Shown here: positions 32,919 to 41,769 of the stretch, piece by piece
Position numbering within the stretch: position 1 is the first letter of the stretch
Layout: every line of letters begins with the position of its first letter
DNA from: MedAcidi-G1 sp002294285
Lineage (GTDB): Bacteria > Actinomycetota > Acidimicrobiia > Acidimicrobiales > MedAcidi-G1
Assembly: GCA_963999645.1 (NCBI GenBank)
Contig: CAXEUY010000003.1
Span: 62,001 to 126,000 of the forward strand
Direction: 5' to 3'
Length of the DNA: 64,000 nt
Notes under the pieces: model-generated
Told to the model about the DNA's origin: nothing
Databases searched by the model: none
The model's input: only the letters and a program-made list of their open reading frames with translations
Program-made: the position numbers and the translations under genes

Positions 32919-34412
32919 GTGAAAAGGTTATTATTTGGTGCTAACTGTTTTTTGATAGTTCTTGTTACTGCCTGTGGGGGAGGGCAGGAAGAAGTCAATT
33001 CAAACGTGTCGGCCACAACGGCAGCTCCAACCACGACAGCAGCTCCAACCACGACAGTAGCTCCGGCCACGACAGTAGCTCCGGCCACGACAGTAGCTCC
33101 GGCCACGACAGCAGCCCCGACCACGACGGCAGCTCCGACCACGACGGCAGCTCCGGCCACGACAGCAGCCCCAACTACAACGGCAGCTCCGACCACAACC
33201 AGTGCAGCGCCAATTGTTCTGACAGACTCCTTTAGAGGTGTCACTTCTGAAACGATAAAAGTTGGTTTTACTTCAATTGATTTCGAAACCTTTAATGAGC
33301 AATTTCCTGGCTTAAATCTGACGTATGCAAATTATCCGCCAATGGTGGATGTGCTTATAGAAGATCTAAACGCAAGAGGTGGGATTTTAGGCAGAAAAAT
33401 AGAAATAATCCATCGCTTGTTTTTACCCGTCGGGCCTCTAACTGCTGAAGTCGCATGTGTTGAATTAACAGAAGATGAAGAAGTTTTTGCGGTGCTGAAT
33501 GGTTTCGCTGGACCAGGAGCCGAAGGAGTGAACGAGTGTTTCACCGACACCTATGAGACCATTCTCGTGGGAGCTAAACCAACCCTTGAACAGCTGGAAA
33601 GAGCACGGGCTTCCTGGATAACTACTGATATGAATTTGAGCAGGCGTGGACAAGCATTTGTGAGCCTCTTAAGACAAACTGAAAGCCTTGAAAGCCTTGG
33701 AAAAGTAATGATTTGGGGTGCAGATCCTGAATCTGAACCGGTTATGGCTGAAGTGAAAGAGTTGCTTGAAGCGGAAGGTGTTTCGGTCCCGGTCGTGACA
33801 TCGAATGAAAATACAGGTGACGAAACAGCCACTATTGCGTTCTTAGAGGTTGTGCTTGAAAAGGCCAGAAGCGAAGGTGTTTCGACAATTTGGTTCGTAG
33901 GAGAAGCAATTTATGCAATGGAGTACCTTTTCGCTTTAGGCGACGAATTTAATCTCCTATTACATAACGGTGATTCACTAAATATGTGGTCTCAAGAACC
34001 ACCTCCAGAAATTGAAAATTCTGGATTGATTCTTACAAATAAGGCTTTCGACAGTCGTGAAGACCCATCTTTCGCCCATTGCATGGATCTTGTAGAAGAA
34101 GCTTTAGAAATTCAGGTCAGGCCCCCAGATAAGCTCGCTCCCGAAGAGACAAATTATTGGCCAGGAACAGCAGGACCCTGCCAATTCATAGCTTTGTTTG
34201 AAGCTGTGGCGACTGCAGCGGGTCCAGACCTGACGAATGAAACTTTCGCAAAAGCTGCAGCTGATATCGGTGATTTTTCATTACCAGGTTACAAATATGT
34301 TTCACTCGGATCTGACAAGTTTGATGCAAGAGACTCTCTAATATTGGGACGTTGGAACAAAGACGAGGGTCAATGGGAAGCTATTTCAGAAGAAATAAAT
34401 ACATCGAAATAA
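32919..34412 (+). CDS. Branched-chain-amino-acid-type ABC substrate-binding lipoprotein
   Basis: This secreted lipoprotein has 497 aa. The signal peptide ends in LIVLVTACGGG, so the Cys should be lipidated. A low-complexity linker of ten 6-residue repeats (AAPTTT / VAPATT, residues about 35-94) separates the anchor from a periplasmic-binding fold of the Peripla_BP_6 type: ETIKVGFTSIDFETF, VLIEDLNARGGILGRKIEII, LNGFAGPGAEGVNECF, and GKVMIWGADPESEPVMAEVK. The start is GTG with an AAGGGGG site five bases upstream. No ABC permease or ATPase gene is near, so it is an orphan receptor. The ligand is unknown. Confidence 0.85.
   Translation: MKRLLFGANCFLIVLVTACGGGQEEVNSNVSATTAAPTTTAAPTTTVAPATTVAPATTVAPATTAAPTTTAAPTTTAAPATTAAPTTTAAPTTTSAAPIVLTDSFRGVTSETIKVGFTSIDFETFNEQFPGLNLTYANYPPMVDVLIEDLNARGGILGRKIEIIHRLFLPVGPLTAEVACVELTEDEEVFAVLNGFAGPGAEGVNECFTDTYETILVGAKPTLEQLERARASWITTDMNLSRRGQAFVSLLRQTESLESLGKVMIWGADPESEPVMAEVKELLEAEGVSVPVVTSNENTGDETATIAFLEVVLEKARSEGVSTIWFVGEAIYAMEYLFALGDEFNLLLHNGDSLNMWSQEPPPEIENSGLILTNKAFDSREDPSFAHCMDLVEEALEIQVRPPDKLAPEETNYWPGTAGPCQFIALFEAVATAAGPDLTNETFAKAAADIGDFSLPGYKYVSLGSDKFDARDSLILGRWNKDEGQWEAISEEINTSK
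33021..33200 (+). repeat. Ten tandem 18-nt repeats coding a Thr/Ala/Pro linker
   Basis: Ten consecutive 18-base units of the form GCAGCTCCGACCACGACG with a few substitutions, in frame, encode A-A-P-T-T-T or V-A-P-A-T-T. Units 3, 4 and 5 are identical, which indicates recent unit duplication. The linker probably spans the cell wall and may be glycosylated. Confidence 0.95.
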
Positions 34413-34525
34413 GGTTTAATTTTAAGAATATTATTAGCTTTATGTCAGAACTAGGTTAAGCCGTCTTTGACTTTTGTTATCGTGGAAATTCGCTATGCAT
34501 CCAATGAGTAGGAGTTGACATATAT

Positions 34526-36106
34526 ATGGATGAAGAAAAAGAATTCCGGACTATGTCAGGGGTTCCAGTTGGATCTGTGTATGGTAGCGGGCCATTACCT
34601 GGCGAGTTTCCATACACCCGTGGGATACATGCCGGCATGTACAGGGACCGGTTATGGACAATGAGAATGTTTGCTGGTTTTGGAACAGCCGAAGACACCA
34701 ACGCCCGCTTTAAAGAGTTATTACGAGCCGGTGGCACAGGCCTTTCAACAGCTTTTGATATGCCGACACTCATGGGCCGCGATTCTGACAATGAATGGTC
34801 TATAGGTGAAGTAGGACGTGCAGGAGTTGCGGTCGACACCCTTGACGACATGATTGACCTTTTTGCTGATATTGACTTGGGTCAAGTATCAACTTCAATG
34901 ACGATAAATGGTCCGGCAGCAATTCTCTTAGCGATGTATGTAGCAGTTGCTGAACAAGGGGGAGTAGAAAGGTCAAAACTCAACGGCACACTTCAGAATG
35001 ACATACTCAAGGAATATCAGGCCCAAAAAGAGTACATTTTTCCACCTCGTCCATCAGTGCGTTTGGTAAGTGATGTAGTTGGTTTTACCACAAATGAAAT
35101 GCCACGTTGGAATCCTATTTCGATTTCCGGCTATCACATCCGAGAAGCCGGTTCCACCGCTGCACAGGAGCTTGCATTCACGTTGGCTAATGGATTTGCT
35201 TACGTAGAAGCGGCGCAGAATGCCGGCCTTAAGGTTGATGATTTCGCCCCGAGACTAAGCTTTTTCTTCAATAGCCATTCGGACTTTTTTGAAGAGATAG
35301 GAAAGTTTCGCGCAGCGAGAAGAATATGGGCGACATGGCTCCGCGATAGATACGGAGCGAAAGACGAGAGAAGTTTAAAACTTCGTTTTCATACGCAGAC
35401 TGCGGGAGTTTCACTAACAGCTCAACAGCCTGAAATAAATATCGCGCGTGTCGCAATTCAAGCTCTTGCAGGTGTCATGGGAGGGACGCAGAGTCTACAC
35501 ACAGACAGTTATGACGAAGCTTTGGCTCTTCCGACTGAAGACGCCGCAAGGATAGCTTTGCGCACACAACAGATCGTCGCCCATGAAACAGGGGTAGTTA
35601 ATGTTGCAGACCCACTGGGAGGCTCGGATTATGTCGAATGGATGACAGACGAAATGGAAAGACAAGCTGAAGACATCTTTAACCATTTGGATGAGCTTGG
35701 TAACGGTTCGATTCTTGAGGGAGTATACGCCGGCATAGAAAACGGATGGTTTGTGGGTGAAATAGCAGATGCCGCATATCGTTTCGAAAGAGAAGTCAAC
35801 AACAGTGATCGTCTCATAGTAGGTGTCAATTCCTTTACTGAAGGAGGAGATGAAAATGTTGATTTGCTCAGCATCGATCCCGGCACTGAAGACATCCAGT
35901 TAAAAAGATTGGCTGAAATAAAACAGTCCAGAGATAGTGATTTGGTGCAAAAAGCTTTAACGAGGCTTTCTACAGAAGCCGCTGATCCTGAAATTAACCT
36001 AATGCCAGCAATAATTGAAGCAGTCAAAGTTAGAGCAACAGAAGGTGAGATCGTGAATGCGCTTGAATCAGTTTTTGGAACTTACGTAGAAAAGGCGTTC
36101 GTATGA
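34526..36106 (+). CDS. Acyl-CoA mutase large subunit, isobutyryl-CoA-mutase-like
   Basis: This is the TIM-barrel substrate subunit of an adenosylcobalamin-dependent acyl-CoA mutase, 526 aa, with the B12 domain on a separate gene. At the position of methylmalonyl-CoA mutase Tyr89 (RQYAGF) it has Phe (RMFAGF). At the position of Arg207 (EYxxRG) it has Gln (EYQAQKEY). That Phe/Gln pair marks isobutyryl-CoA mutase, whose substrate lacks the second carboxylate. Other segments (FDMPTLMGRDSD, SISGYHIREAGSTAAQELA, LRFHTQTAGVSLTAQQP) also follow the IcmA pattern. It overlaps the B12-subunit gene by 4 bases. A carboxylated substrate such as methylmalonyl-CoA is therefore less likely, and MeaA-type specificity remains possible. 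Confidence 0.85.
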   Translation: MDEEKEFRTMSGVPVGSVYGSGPLPGEFPYTRGIHAGMYRDRLWTMRMFAGFGTAEDTNARFKELLRAGGTGLSTAFDMPTLMGRDSDNEWSIGEVGRAGVAVDTLDDMIDLFADIDLGQVSTSMTINGPAAILLAMYVAVAEQGGVERSKLNGTLQNDILKEYQAQKEYIFPPRPSVRLVSDVVGFTTNEMPRWNPISISGYHIREAGSTAAQELAFTLANGFAYVEAAQNAGLKVDDFAPRLSFFFNSHSDFFEEIGKFRAARRIWATWLRDRYGAKDERSLKLRFHTQTAGVSLTAQQPEINIARVAIQALAGVMGGTQSLHTDSYDEALALPTEDAARIALRTQQIVAHETGVVNVADPLGGSDYVEWMTDEMERQAEDIFNHLDELGNGSILEGVYAGIENGWFVGEIADAAYRFEREVNNSDRLIVGVNSFTEGGDENVDLLSIDPGTEDIQLKRLAEIKQSRDSDLVQKALTRLSTEAADPEINLMPAIIEAVKVRATEGEIVNALESVFGTYVEKAFV

Positions 36107-36516
36107 CAAAAAATGAAAATGAACCTATACGAATAGTCCTGGCCAAGCTGGGACTTGATGGACATGATAGAGGTTTGAAAGTTGTAGCAAGAATGTTAAG
36201 GGATGCCGGTATGGAAGTTGTCTATTTAGGTTTGAGACAGACTACCGAAATGGTAGTTACTGCTGTGGAACAAGAAGACGCAGACGCTGTAGGCATATCA
36301 ATGCATAATGCGGGGCATTTGACACTAGCACCGAGAATAGTAGACGCACTGAAAGACGCAGGGCTTGACGTTCCAGTTGTGGTTGGAGGGATAGTCCCTG
36401 AAAGTGACTTGCCAGCTATGACTGAAGCGGGAGTGGCTGGAGTGCTTGGTCCCGGTGCTTCTGCCGAAGAAGTAGCAGCATGTGTGCGTGAGGCAGTGGC
36501 CACCCGTGGCAAGTGA
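36103..36516 (+). CDS. Acyl-CoA mutase small subunit, cobalamin-binding
   Basis: This is the B12-binding subunit, 137 aa. The base-off/His-on motif is present as LDGHDRGLKVVARML (D-x-H-x-x-G, about residues 17-24). VGISMHNAGHLTLAPR and VPVVVGGIVPESDLPAM supply the rest of the Rossmann-like site. The start overlaps the large-subunit stop by 4 bases (ATGA), ensuring coupled synthesis. The following GTPase gene overlaps it by 11 bases. Confidence 0.93.
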   Translation: MTKNENEPIRIVLAKLGLDGHDRGLKVVARMLRDAGMEVVYLGLRQTTEMVVTAVEQEDADAVGISMHNAGHLTLAPRIVDALKDAGLDVPVVVGGIVPESDLPAMTEAGVAGVLGPGASAEEVAACVREAVATRGK

Positions 36517-37459
36517 AGACTCAAAAATAAATTCACTTGTAGACGCAGCCAGTGAAGGTGACAGGCGTTCGATCGCTCGGTTATTGACTCTTGTTGAAAG
36601 AGGCGGCATTTCTGCTGAAATTGTCGCTGAAGCAACTCACCCACTTGCAGGCAAATCACATGTAATAGGAATCACAGGGGCTCCAGGAGCCGGAAAGTCA
36701 ACTCTCACAGCATATTTAGCAAGAGATCTAGCAGAATCTGATCATAAACCCGCAGTATTGGCAGTTGACCCATCATCACCTCTTACAGGAGGCGCAATCC
36801 TAGGTGATCGCGTAAGAATGGAAGAAGCTTCAGGAGCAGGTGCTTTTATTCGTTCGATGGCGACAAGAGGACATGCTGGCGGGTTGGCGCTAGCAGTTCC
36901 AGGCATGGTCAGAGTATTTGACGCTTTCGGATTTGATCCAATAATCATTGAAACAGTCGGAGTAGGTCAAGTTGAAGTTGACGTAGCTTCAGCGGCTGAC
37001 ACGGTGGTAGTGGTAGTTACATCAGGTTGGGGTGATGCAGTGCAAGCAAATAAAGCTGGATTGCTTGAAATCGCTGACCTTTTCGTAGTTAACAAAGCTG
37101 ATCGGCCCGGAGCTAAAGACGCTAAAAGAGACCTTGAATTGATGATTGATTTATCGCAAGTAACTGGTCAGGCAGTAAGAAGGCCAGAAATTATTATGAC
37201 AACAGCAACTGAAGGCGAAGGATTGGATGAGTTACAGAAGGCTGTTTCAGAACATCAACAGTTCTTACTACAGGACGATCAAATTTCTTTGAGACGCTCA
37301 AAACGTTGGAAAGCTGAAGTTAGCTCACGACTAGAATATTTACTCTTAGAGATTTCAAAAAATTCAATCGAAAATATAGAAGAAAATCAAAGCTCTCCTC
37401 CCAATTCAGTGGCCAATGAGTTGCTAAAAAAACTTTTAAATAAAGATGAATTGCATTAA
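36506..37459 (+). CDS. MeaB/ArgK-type G-protein chaperone of the acyl-CoA mutase
   Basis: This P-loop GTPase gates loading and repair of the B12 cofactor in acyl-CoA mutases. It has 317 aa from GTG 36506 (MASEDSKINS); a GTG at 36482 would extend it by eight codons into the previous gene. Walker A is GITGAPGAGKSTLTAYLA (about residues 50-66), then LAVDPSSPLTGGAILGDRVRM, ETVGVGQVEVDVASAADT and VVNKADRPGAKDA (NKxD). The old ArgK label as a transport kinase is not supported by this context. Confidence 0.93.
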   Translation: MASEDSKINSLVDAASEGDRRSIARLLTLVERGGISAEIVAEATHPLAGKSHVIGITGAPGAGKSTLTAYLARDLAESDHKPAVLAVDPSSPLTGGAILGDRVRMEEASGAGAFIRSMATRGHAGGLALAVPGMVRVFDAFGFDPIIIETVGVGQVEVDVASAADTVVVVVTSGWGDAVQANKAGLLEIADLFVVNKADRPGAKDAKRDLELMIDLSQVTGQAVRRPEIIMTTATEGEGLDELQKAVSEHQQFLLQDDQISLRRSKRWKAEVSSRLEYLLLEISKNSIENIEENQSSPPNSVANELLKKLLNKDELH

Positions 37460-37498
37460 ATCAAGTAGAAACAACCCACGTGAGTTAAGATCTGAACC

Positions 37499-37969
37499 TT
37501 GAAATCAAAACTTCGTTCAATTTTTGAACGCCTATTCCGAAACTATGCACAGCGACTCCTCCGTTATATGGGAGTGACTGTTGTCAATACCATTGTCGGT
37601 CAGACCGTCCTCTTTATTTTCCATGCAGTGATTGGATTGCCAGGGATGATCGCCAATGCATGTGCAGTAGCGATAAGCACCATCCCTGCCTACTTACTAA
37701 GTCGCAACTACGTGTGGGAACAACCTAGAGGAGACCATTCAGTAGGAGGGGAGATAGCCCCATTTTGGATGTTGGCGTTTGCCGGACTGGCACTTTCCAC
37801 AGCAGTAGTAGGTGTTGTAGATGGAATTTTCGGTGGCACTTGGTCAGTTCAAATTGCAAATGCTTCTGCTTACGGCACTTTATGGATTGTCAGATTCCTG
37901 ATCATCGAACATCTTCTTTGGGGAGACTCAGATAAAGACCCTTCAAGTGAAGAAAAACTTGTGGGCTGA
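37499..37969 (+). CDS. GtrA-family membrane protein
   Basis: This 156-aa integral membrane protein has four predicted helices (around VVNTIVGQTVLFIFH, ACAVAISTIPAYLLS, FWMLAFAGLALSTAVV, and YGTLWIVRFLIIEHL). The GtrA signature RNYVWEQ follows helix 2. The family assists flipping of polyprenyl-linked sugars or modifies cell-surface glycans. The start is TTG, with no better in-frame alternative before the first helix. It opens a small glycan-related region (37.5-41.7 kb). Confidence 0.82.
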   Translation: MKSKLRSIFERLFRNYAQRLLRYMGVTVVNTIVGQTVLFIFHAVIGLPGMIANACAVAISTIPAYLLSRNYVWEQPRGDHSVGGEIAPFWMLAFAGLALSTAVVGVVDGIFGGTWSVQIANASAYGTLWIVRFLIIEHLLWGDSDKDPSSEEKLVG

Positions 37970-37971
37970 TC

Positions 37972-38604
37972 TTGGGAAATAGGGAAGCTTTACTGTTCGA
38001 ACTTGCTGAAGAAGTAAAAGGCTTTATGCCTACCAATGAAGGGCTAGCACTTAACCAGCATGGAAACACGGTCGAAACTGAAGGACCTTTCCTTGAAGTT
38101 GGCAGTTATTGTGGGAAATCTGCGATTTACCTAGGGATTGCTGCAGAAAAAATGGGAAGAATCCTTTTTTCAGTTGATCATCACAGGGGTTCAGAAGAAA
38201 ATCAACCAGGGTGGGAATGGCATGATCCTGAAATCGTCGACAAAGAAACTGGTTTGATAGACACTTTGCCTGAATTTAGAAGAAATATAAAGAAAGCAGA
38301 TCTAGAAGGAACTGTCGTTGCAGTTGTTGGTGATTCACCACTGATAGCTAAAAACTGGACTACGCCTCTGTCGTTGCTATTTATTGACGGAGGGCACGGT
38401 TCAGAACCGGCACACGCTGATTATGAAAACTGGGTCCCGAAGCTTCTAACAGGAGGGAAACTTCTAATACATGATGTATTTGAAGATCCTAATGAAGGTG
38501 GGAGGCCGCCTTTTGAGATTTTTCAAAGGGCATTAAATTCAGGTTCTTTCCAAGAGATAGATGCAGTAGGTTCTCTGCGAGTGCTTAAAAGAATTAGCTC
38601 CTAA
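37972..38604 (+). CDS. Class I SAM-dependent methyltransferase
   Basis: This 210-aa methyltransferase is of the Methyltransf_24 pattern. The SAM motif I is FLEVGSYCGKSAIYLGIAA (about residues 40-58), the acidic strand-2 end is SVDHHRGSE, and LLFIDGGHGSEPAHADYENW is a post-motif segment typical of this group. The start is TTG two bases after the GtrA stop. The substrate is unknown; the nearby glycosyltransferase, membrane flippase-like protein and second methyltransferase suggest a sugar-containing envelope molecule. Confidence 0.83.
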   Translation: MGNREALLFELAEEVKGFMPTNEGLALNQHGNTVETEGPFLEVGSYCGKSAIYLGIAAEKMGRILFSVDHHRGSEENQPGWEWHDPEIVDKETGLIDTLPEFRRNIKKADLEGTVVAVVGDSPLIAKNWTTPLSLLFIDGGHGSEPAHADYENWVPKLLTGGKLLIHDVFEDPNEGGRPPFEIFQRALNSGSFQEIDAVGSLRVLKRISS

Positions 38605-38622
38605 ATATAAACAGGTGAAATG

Positions 38623-39687
38623 TCAATCCGGATCAAGGATGTGTTCTTCGGTGCTAATAATCTCAGGGAGTCCAGCACGGTTTGTAAAAATGCCTGAAGC
38701 AGGGCTTGATTGAGATATTGCGTCAGCAGCCAGAATAACAGCGGCTGCCGAATAGGTTGTTTTTTCATTTTCAGGGAAAGATTGTTTTTCTGGGTGCACT
38801 AATCCAGTCAAATAATGGCCATCTGACTGCCTCATAAATTGGCTCCAACGGAAAAGCGATTCAGCTTTTTGATTATCCCCAACTACTAGATAGGCAATTG
38901 AGCATTCACATGTTTCAGCTGTTGTTACCCACGGCTGGTCACTGACACATCGGATTCCCATATCTTCCATAATGAACAGTTCCGCTTTTTCGGAAAGAAT
39001 GGATTTGCCTTGATCACCAGTAACAACTCCGGAGAGCACCGGATAGTACCAATCCATCGCCCACCTCTCTTTAGGTGCAAATGCTTTGTCAGGATACTTA
39101 CGAACGACATGAGCAAGATTGGCAAGCGACAATTCCCAGTCCGGTCTTTCATGTCCTAGTTCCTCAGCAGTTGAAATCGCACAGCGTAAACTGTGGCAAA
39201 TACTTGATGAACCTGTAAGAAGTGAATAAGACCAGGGGGTCCCATCGGGGTGCATAGCCCAAATTATTTCCCCGCGTGGAGTCTGTAGATCAAGCACAAA
39301 ATCGATTGCAGGTTCCACGACTTTCCACATGGTTTCAAGAAAACCGCGGTCATGAGTCATAAGCCAGTGATGCCAAACTCCCGTTGCAACATAGGCGACT
39401 ACGTTCGAGTCATGTTTTGGATCTTCGACACCGTTTTCAAGGTAGTAGTGATGCCATGCCCCATTTGGCAATTGATTGTCTTGTAACCACACATAAGCTT
39501 TTTCTGCGGCATCTAAATGACCTGTTACTGCAAGTGCCATTGCTGCTTCCACATGATTCCAAGGGTCAGAATGACCGCCTGGGAACCAAGGGATCATTCC
39601 ATCTGAAAGTTGCCAATCAATGATTGCTTCAGCAGTTGCAACCAACTCTTCAGTACTTACTACATTCGGAACATCAGGAAGAGACAT
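38623..39687 (-). CDS. Prenyltransferase/squalene-cyclase-like alpha-toroid protein
   Basis: This 354-aa protein has helical-hairpin repeats with short aromatic motifs (IIDWQLSDGMIPWFPGGHSDPWNHVEAA, YVWLQDNQLPNGAWHHYY, and VLDLQTPRGEIIWAMHPDG in pieces). This pattern is that of alpha/alpha-toroid proteins such as six-hairpin glycosidases and terpene-cyclase-like folds, often labelled prenyltransferase in actinobacteria. It lies in a three-gene minus-strand set with a methyltransferase and a GT4 glycosyltransferase (14-base overlap with the methyltransferase gene). A role in glycolipid or methylated polysaccharide processing is inferred only from this context. Confidence 0.6.
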   Translation of the reverse strand: MSLPDVPNVVSTEELVATAEAIIDWQLSDGMIPWFPGGHSDPWNHVEAAMALAVTGHLDAAEKAYVWLQDNQLPNGAWHHYYLENGVEDPKHDSNVVAYVATGVWHHWLMTHDRGFLETMWKVVEPAIDFVLDLQTPRGEIIWAMHPDGTPWSYSLLTGSSSICHSLRCAISTAEELGHERPDWELSLANLAHVVRKYPDKAFAPKERWAMDWYYPVLSGVVTGDQGKSILSEKAELFIMEDMGIRCVSDQPWVTTAETCECSIAYLVVGDNQKAESLFRWSQFMRQSDGHYLTGLVHPEKQSFPENEKTTYSAAAVILAADAISQSSPASGIFTNRAGLPEIISTEEHILDPD

Positions 39688-40423
39688 TATTAGCCTCCAG
39701 TAGTGGTTTAGATGCGTAAATAACCAAACTTTTACCCAAGAAAGGGCTAAGGATTTTTTCTAAAACTCTAGTTATCCAAGGTGATTTCTCAATATCCCAT
39801 GCAAGAACCTGATGATAAATTCTGACCAGAAAATTGTCTTGTATAGGTTTATTTGGACCTATTATGCAACGAAGCCACCAGTAAGGACTGTGAAGTGCAT
39901 GAACACGGTGGTGTCCCTTGGGTTCCAGTCCGGTATCAGAAATCATTTTCGTCAGTTCTTTTCTTTTGTAAATACGAACATGACCCCCGACCGCCTTCGG
40001 AGCGTAGTAATCATCTGAAAGAGACCAGCATATTTTTTCAGGGAAACGTGATGGGATTGTGATAGCTATAGTTCCTCCCGGGCTTAAAACACGACCGAGT
40101 TCATTTAGAGCTATGGAATCGTTATCAATGTGTTCCATGACTTCAGAGCAAATAATTCGGTCAAAAGAATGATCCGAAAAAGGCAGTTTAGTGGCATCTC
40201 CATTAGTGGTTTCTATTGCGATCGGGGGTTCTATTTCACCTTGTTCATACATCACACCCGCGACTGCTCTGACTTGCTTTAGTTCCTCAAAACCCAAATC
40301 ACATGCGACCACTGAAGCCCCGCGTCTTAAAGCTTCATATGCATGACGCCCAAAGCCACAACCCATATCCAGAATTCGATCCCCAGACTTAACTCCTAAA
40401 AGGTCATAATCAGCAGTCAACAT
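39674..40423 (-). CDS. Class I SAM-dependent methyltransferase (Methyltransf_11)
   Basis: This 249-aa methyltransferase has motif I ILDMGCGFGRHAYEALRRG (about residue 18-36), VACDLG, NGDATKLPFSDHSFDRIICS and VMEHIDNDSIALNELGRVLSPGG, as in the small-molecule and lipid methyltransferase family. It lies between the GT4 gene (5-base gap) and the toroid gene (14-base overlap). The substrate is unknown. Confidence 0.87.
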   Translation of the reverse strand: MLTADYDLLGVKSGDRILDMGCGFGRHAYEALRRGASVVACDLGFEELKQVRAVAGVMYEQGEIEPPIAIETTNGDATKLPFSDHSFDRIICSEVMEHIDNDSIALNELGRVLSPGGTIAITIPSRFPEKICWSLSDDYYAPKAVGGHVRIYKRKELTKMISDTGLEPKGHHRVHALHSPYWWLRCIIGPNKPIQDNFLVRIYHQVLAWDIEKSPWITRVLEKILSPFLGKSLVIYASKPLLEANNVSS

Positions 40424-40428
40424 GACAA

Positions 40429-41709
40429 CTATCCTTTGCTTTCAGATAGAAGAGAACGGTATTGTTCCACTGTTCTCAAAGCCGTATGGTGCCAACTCCA
40501 ATTTTCAATGACTCTACGTCTTCCGTTTTCACCAACCCTTGCTTGATCTTCAGGGTTATCCAGAACTTTTCCAATCATTGAAGCCAGCGCTTCACTGTCA
40601 CCAGGTGGGACTTGAAAACAAGTTTCGTTATGAGGCCCGGCTACTTCAGGTAGAGCCCCACCGGTGGTGGTAACTAACGGGACACCACAAGACATAGCCT
40701 CAATAGCAGGCAATGAGAAACCTTCATAGAGAGACGGGACCACAGCAATTTCTGCTTCACTGTAAAGTTCAACAATCCGATCATCAGAAACTCCATGCAC
40801 CCAACTCACGCAATCAGTTAAACCGAGTTCATCGATGACATCCGTAGAAGAACTGCCTTCCGAGGGTTTGCCGATAATTACCAGTTCAACATCGCGTTCA
40901 GTTTTTAGTTTTGCTATAGCTTCAAGGAGGTATTTAAGTCCTTTCATAGCTACATCGGCACTCGCAGTTGTAAGAATCATCCCGGGTTTTCTTTGCACTC
41001 CTTGAACAGGCGCGAATATTTCAGGATCAACACCAACGGGAACGACATGAATGCGTTCAGGATCGACCTTGTGATCTGCTGATATGTCAACTTTTGACGA
41101 TTCTGAAACAGTCATAACACGGTGCATACGTTTTGCTACCCGAGTTTGCATTTTTGTAAATGCATACCAACGTCTTTTTGAAAATGACTCGAAAAGAGTT
41201 CTTGAATGTGCAATCTCAAGGCGTCTGTCAACTGTTATTGGATGGTGAATAGTGGATAGTAGGGGAAAACCGGCTTTTTGGAGAAGTGTTAACCCCCAAC
41301 CTAAGCACTGGTTGTCATGAACAAGATCGAATTCGTCTCTTCTTGACTTCAAATACTCCCAAGCCCTCAAGCTGAACGATAGTGGTTCTGAAAAATTGCC
41401 TGTGTTGAAACTAGCTACCTCTACGAAGTCCCATTTGGTCTTCAATTCCCAAATTCTTGGTTTTCTCATCGGAAAGTGGTCATTAAAGATATCTAGACTT
41501 GGCAGACGAACTAGTTCTACACGCTCGTCCAACTCCGGGTATGGTTGGCCTGAAAGCACTACAACGCTGTGTCCCAAATCTGTAAGAGCTTTAGTTAAGT
41601 GACGCGTGTAGATACCCTGACCACCGCAATGTGGCTTACCTCTGTATGAGAGGTAAGCAATGCGCAGTCTACGATCACTATCAACAGTGCTATTCGCGGA
41701 ATTAGGCAT
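40429..41709 (-). CDS. Glycosyltransferase family 4
   Basis: This retaining GT-B glycosyltransferase has 426 aa. The N-terminal domain begins LRIAYLSYRGKPHCGGQGIY with the glycine-rich donor or acceptor loop and contains HLTKALTDLGHSVVVLSG. The C-terminal domain has IHVVPVGVDPEIFAP, a typical MILTTASADVAMKGLKYL sugar-nucleotide region, and the E-x7-E motif in PSLYEGFSLPAIEAMSCG. The product is presumably a sugar-containing envelope polymer or lipid. It is the first gene of the minus-strand trio and divergent from dtd. Confidence 0.9.
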   Translation of the reverse strand: MPNSANSTVDSDRRLRIAYLSYRGKPHCGGQGIYTRHLTKALTDLGHSVVVLSGQPYPELDERVELVRLPSLDIFNDHFPMRKPRIWELKTKWDFVEVASFNTGNFSEPLSFSLRAWEYLKSRRDEFDLVHDNQCLGWGLTLLQKAGFPLLSTIHHPITVDRRLEIAHSRTLFESFSKRRWYAFTKMQTRVAKRMHRVMTVSESSKVDISADHKVDPERIHVVPVGVDPEIFAPVQGVQRKPGMILTTASADVAMKGLKYLLEAIAKLKTERDVELVIIGKPSEGSSSTDVIDELGLTDCVSWVHGVSDDRIVELYSEAEIAVVPSLYEGFSLPAIEAMSCGVPLVTTTGGALPEVAGPHNETCFQVPPGDSEALASMIGKVLDNPEDQARVGENGRRRVIENWSWHHTALRTVEQYRSLLSESKG

Positions 41710-41769
41710 TAGAACATTCTCGCTGGATTTTTTCCCGATTACTCACTATGAATTAGATACTGTTTAGTT

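Noticed and set aside
33021..33200. CRISPR array
   Set aside because: The 18-nt units are contiguous with no spacers, stay in frame and encode a Thr/Ala/Pro linker.
34526..36106. Plain methylmalonyl-CoA mutase
   Set aside because: The two residues that bind the free carboxylate (Tyr89, Arg207 equivalents) are Phe and Gln.
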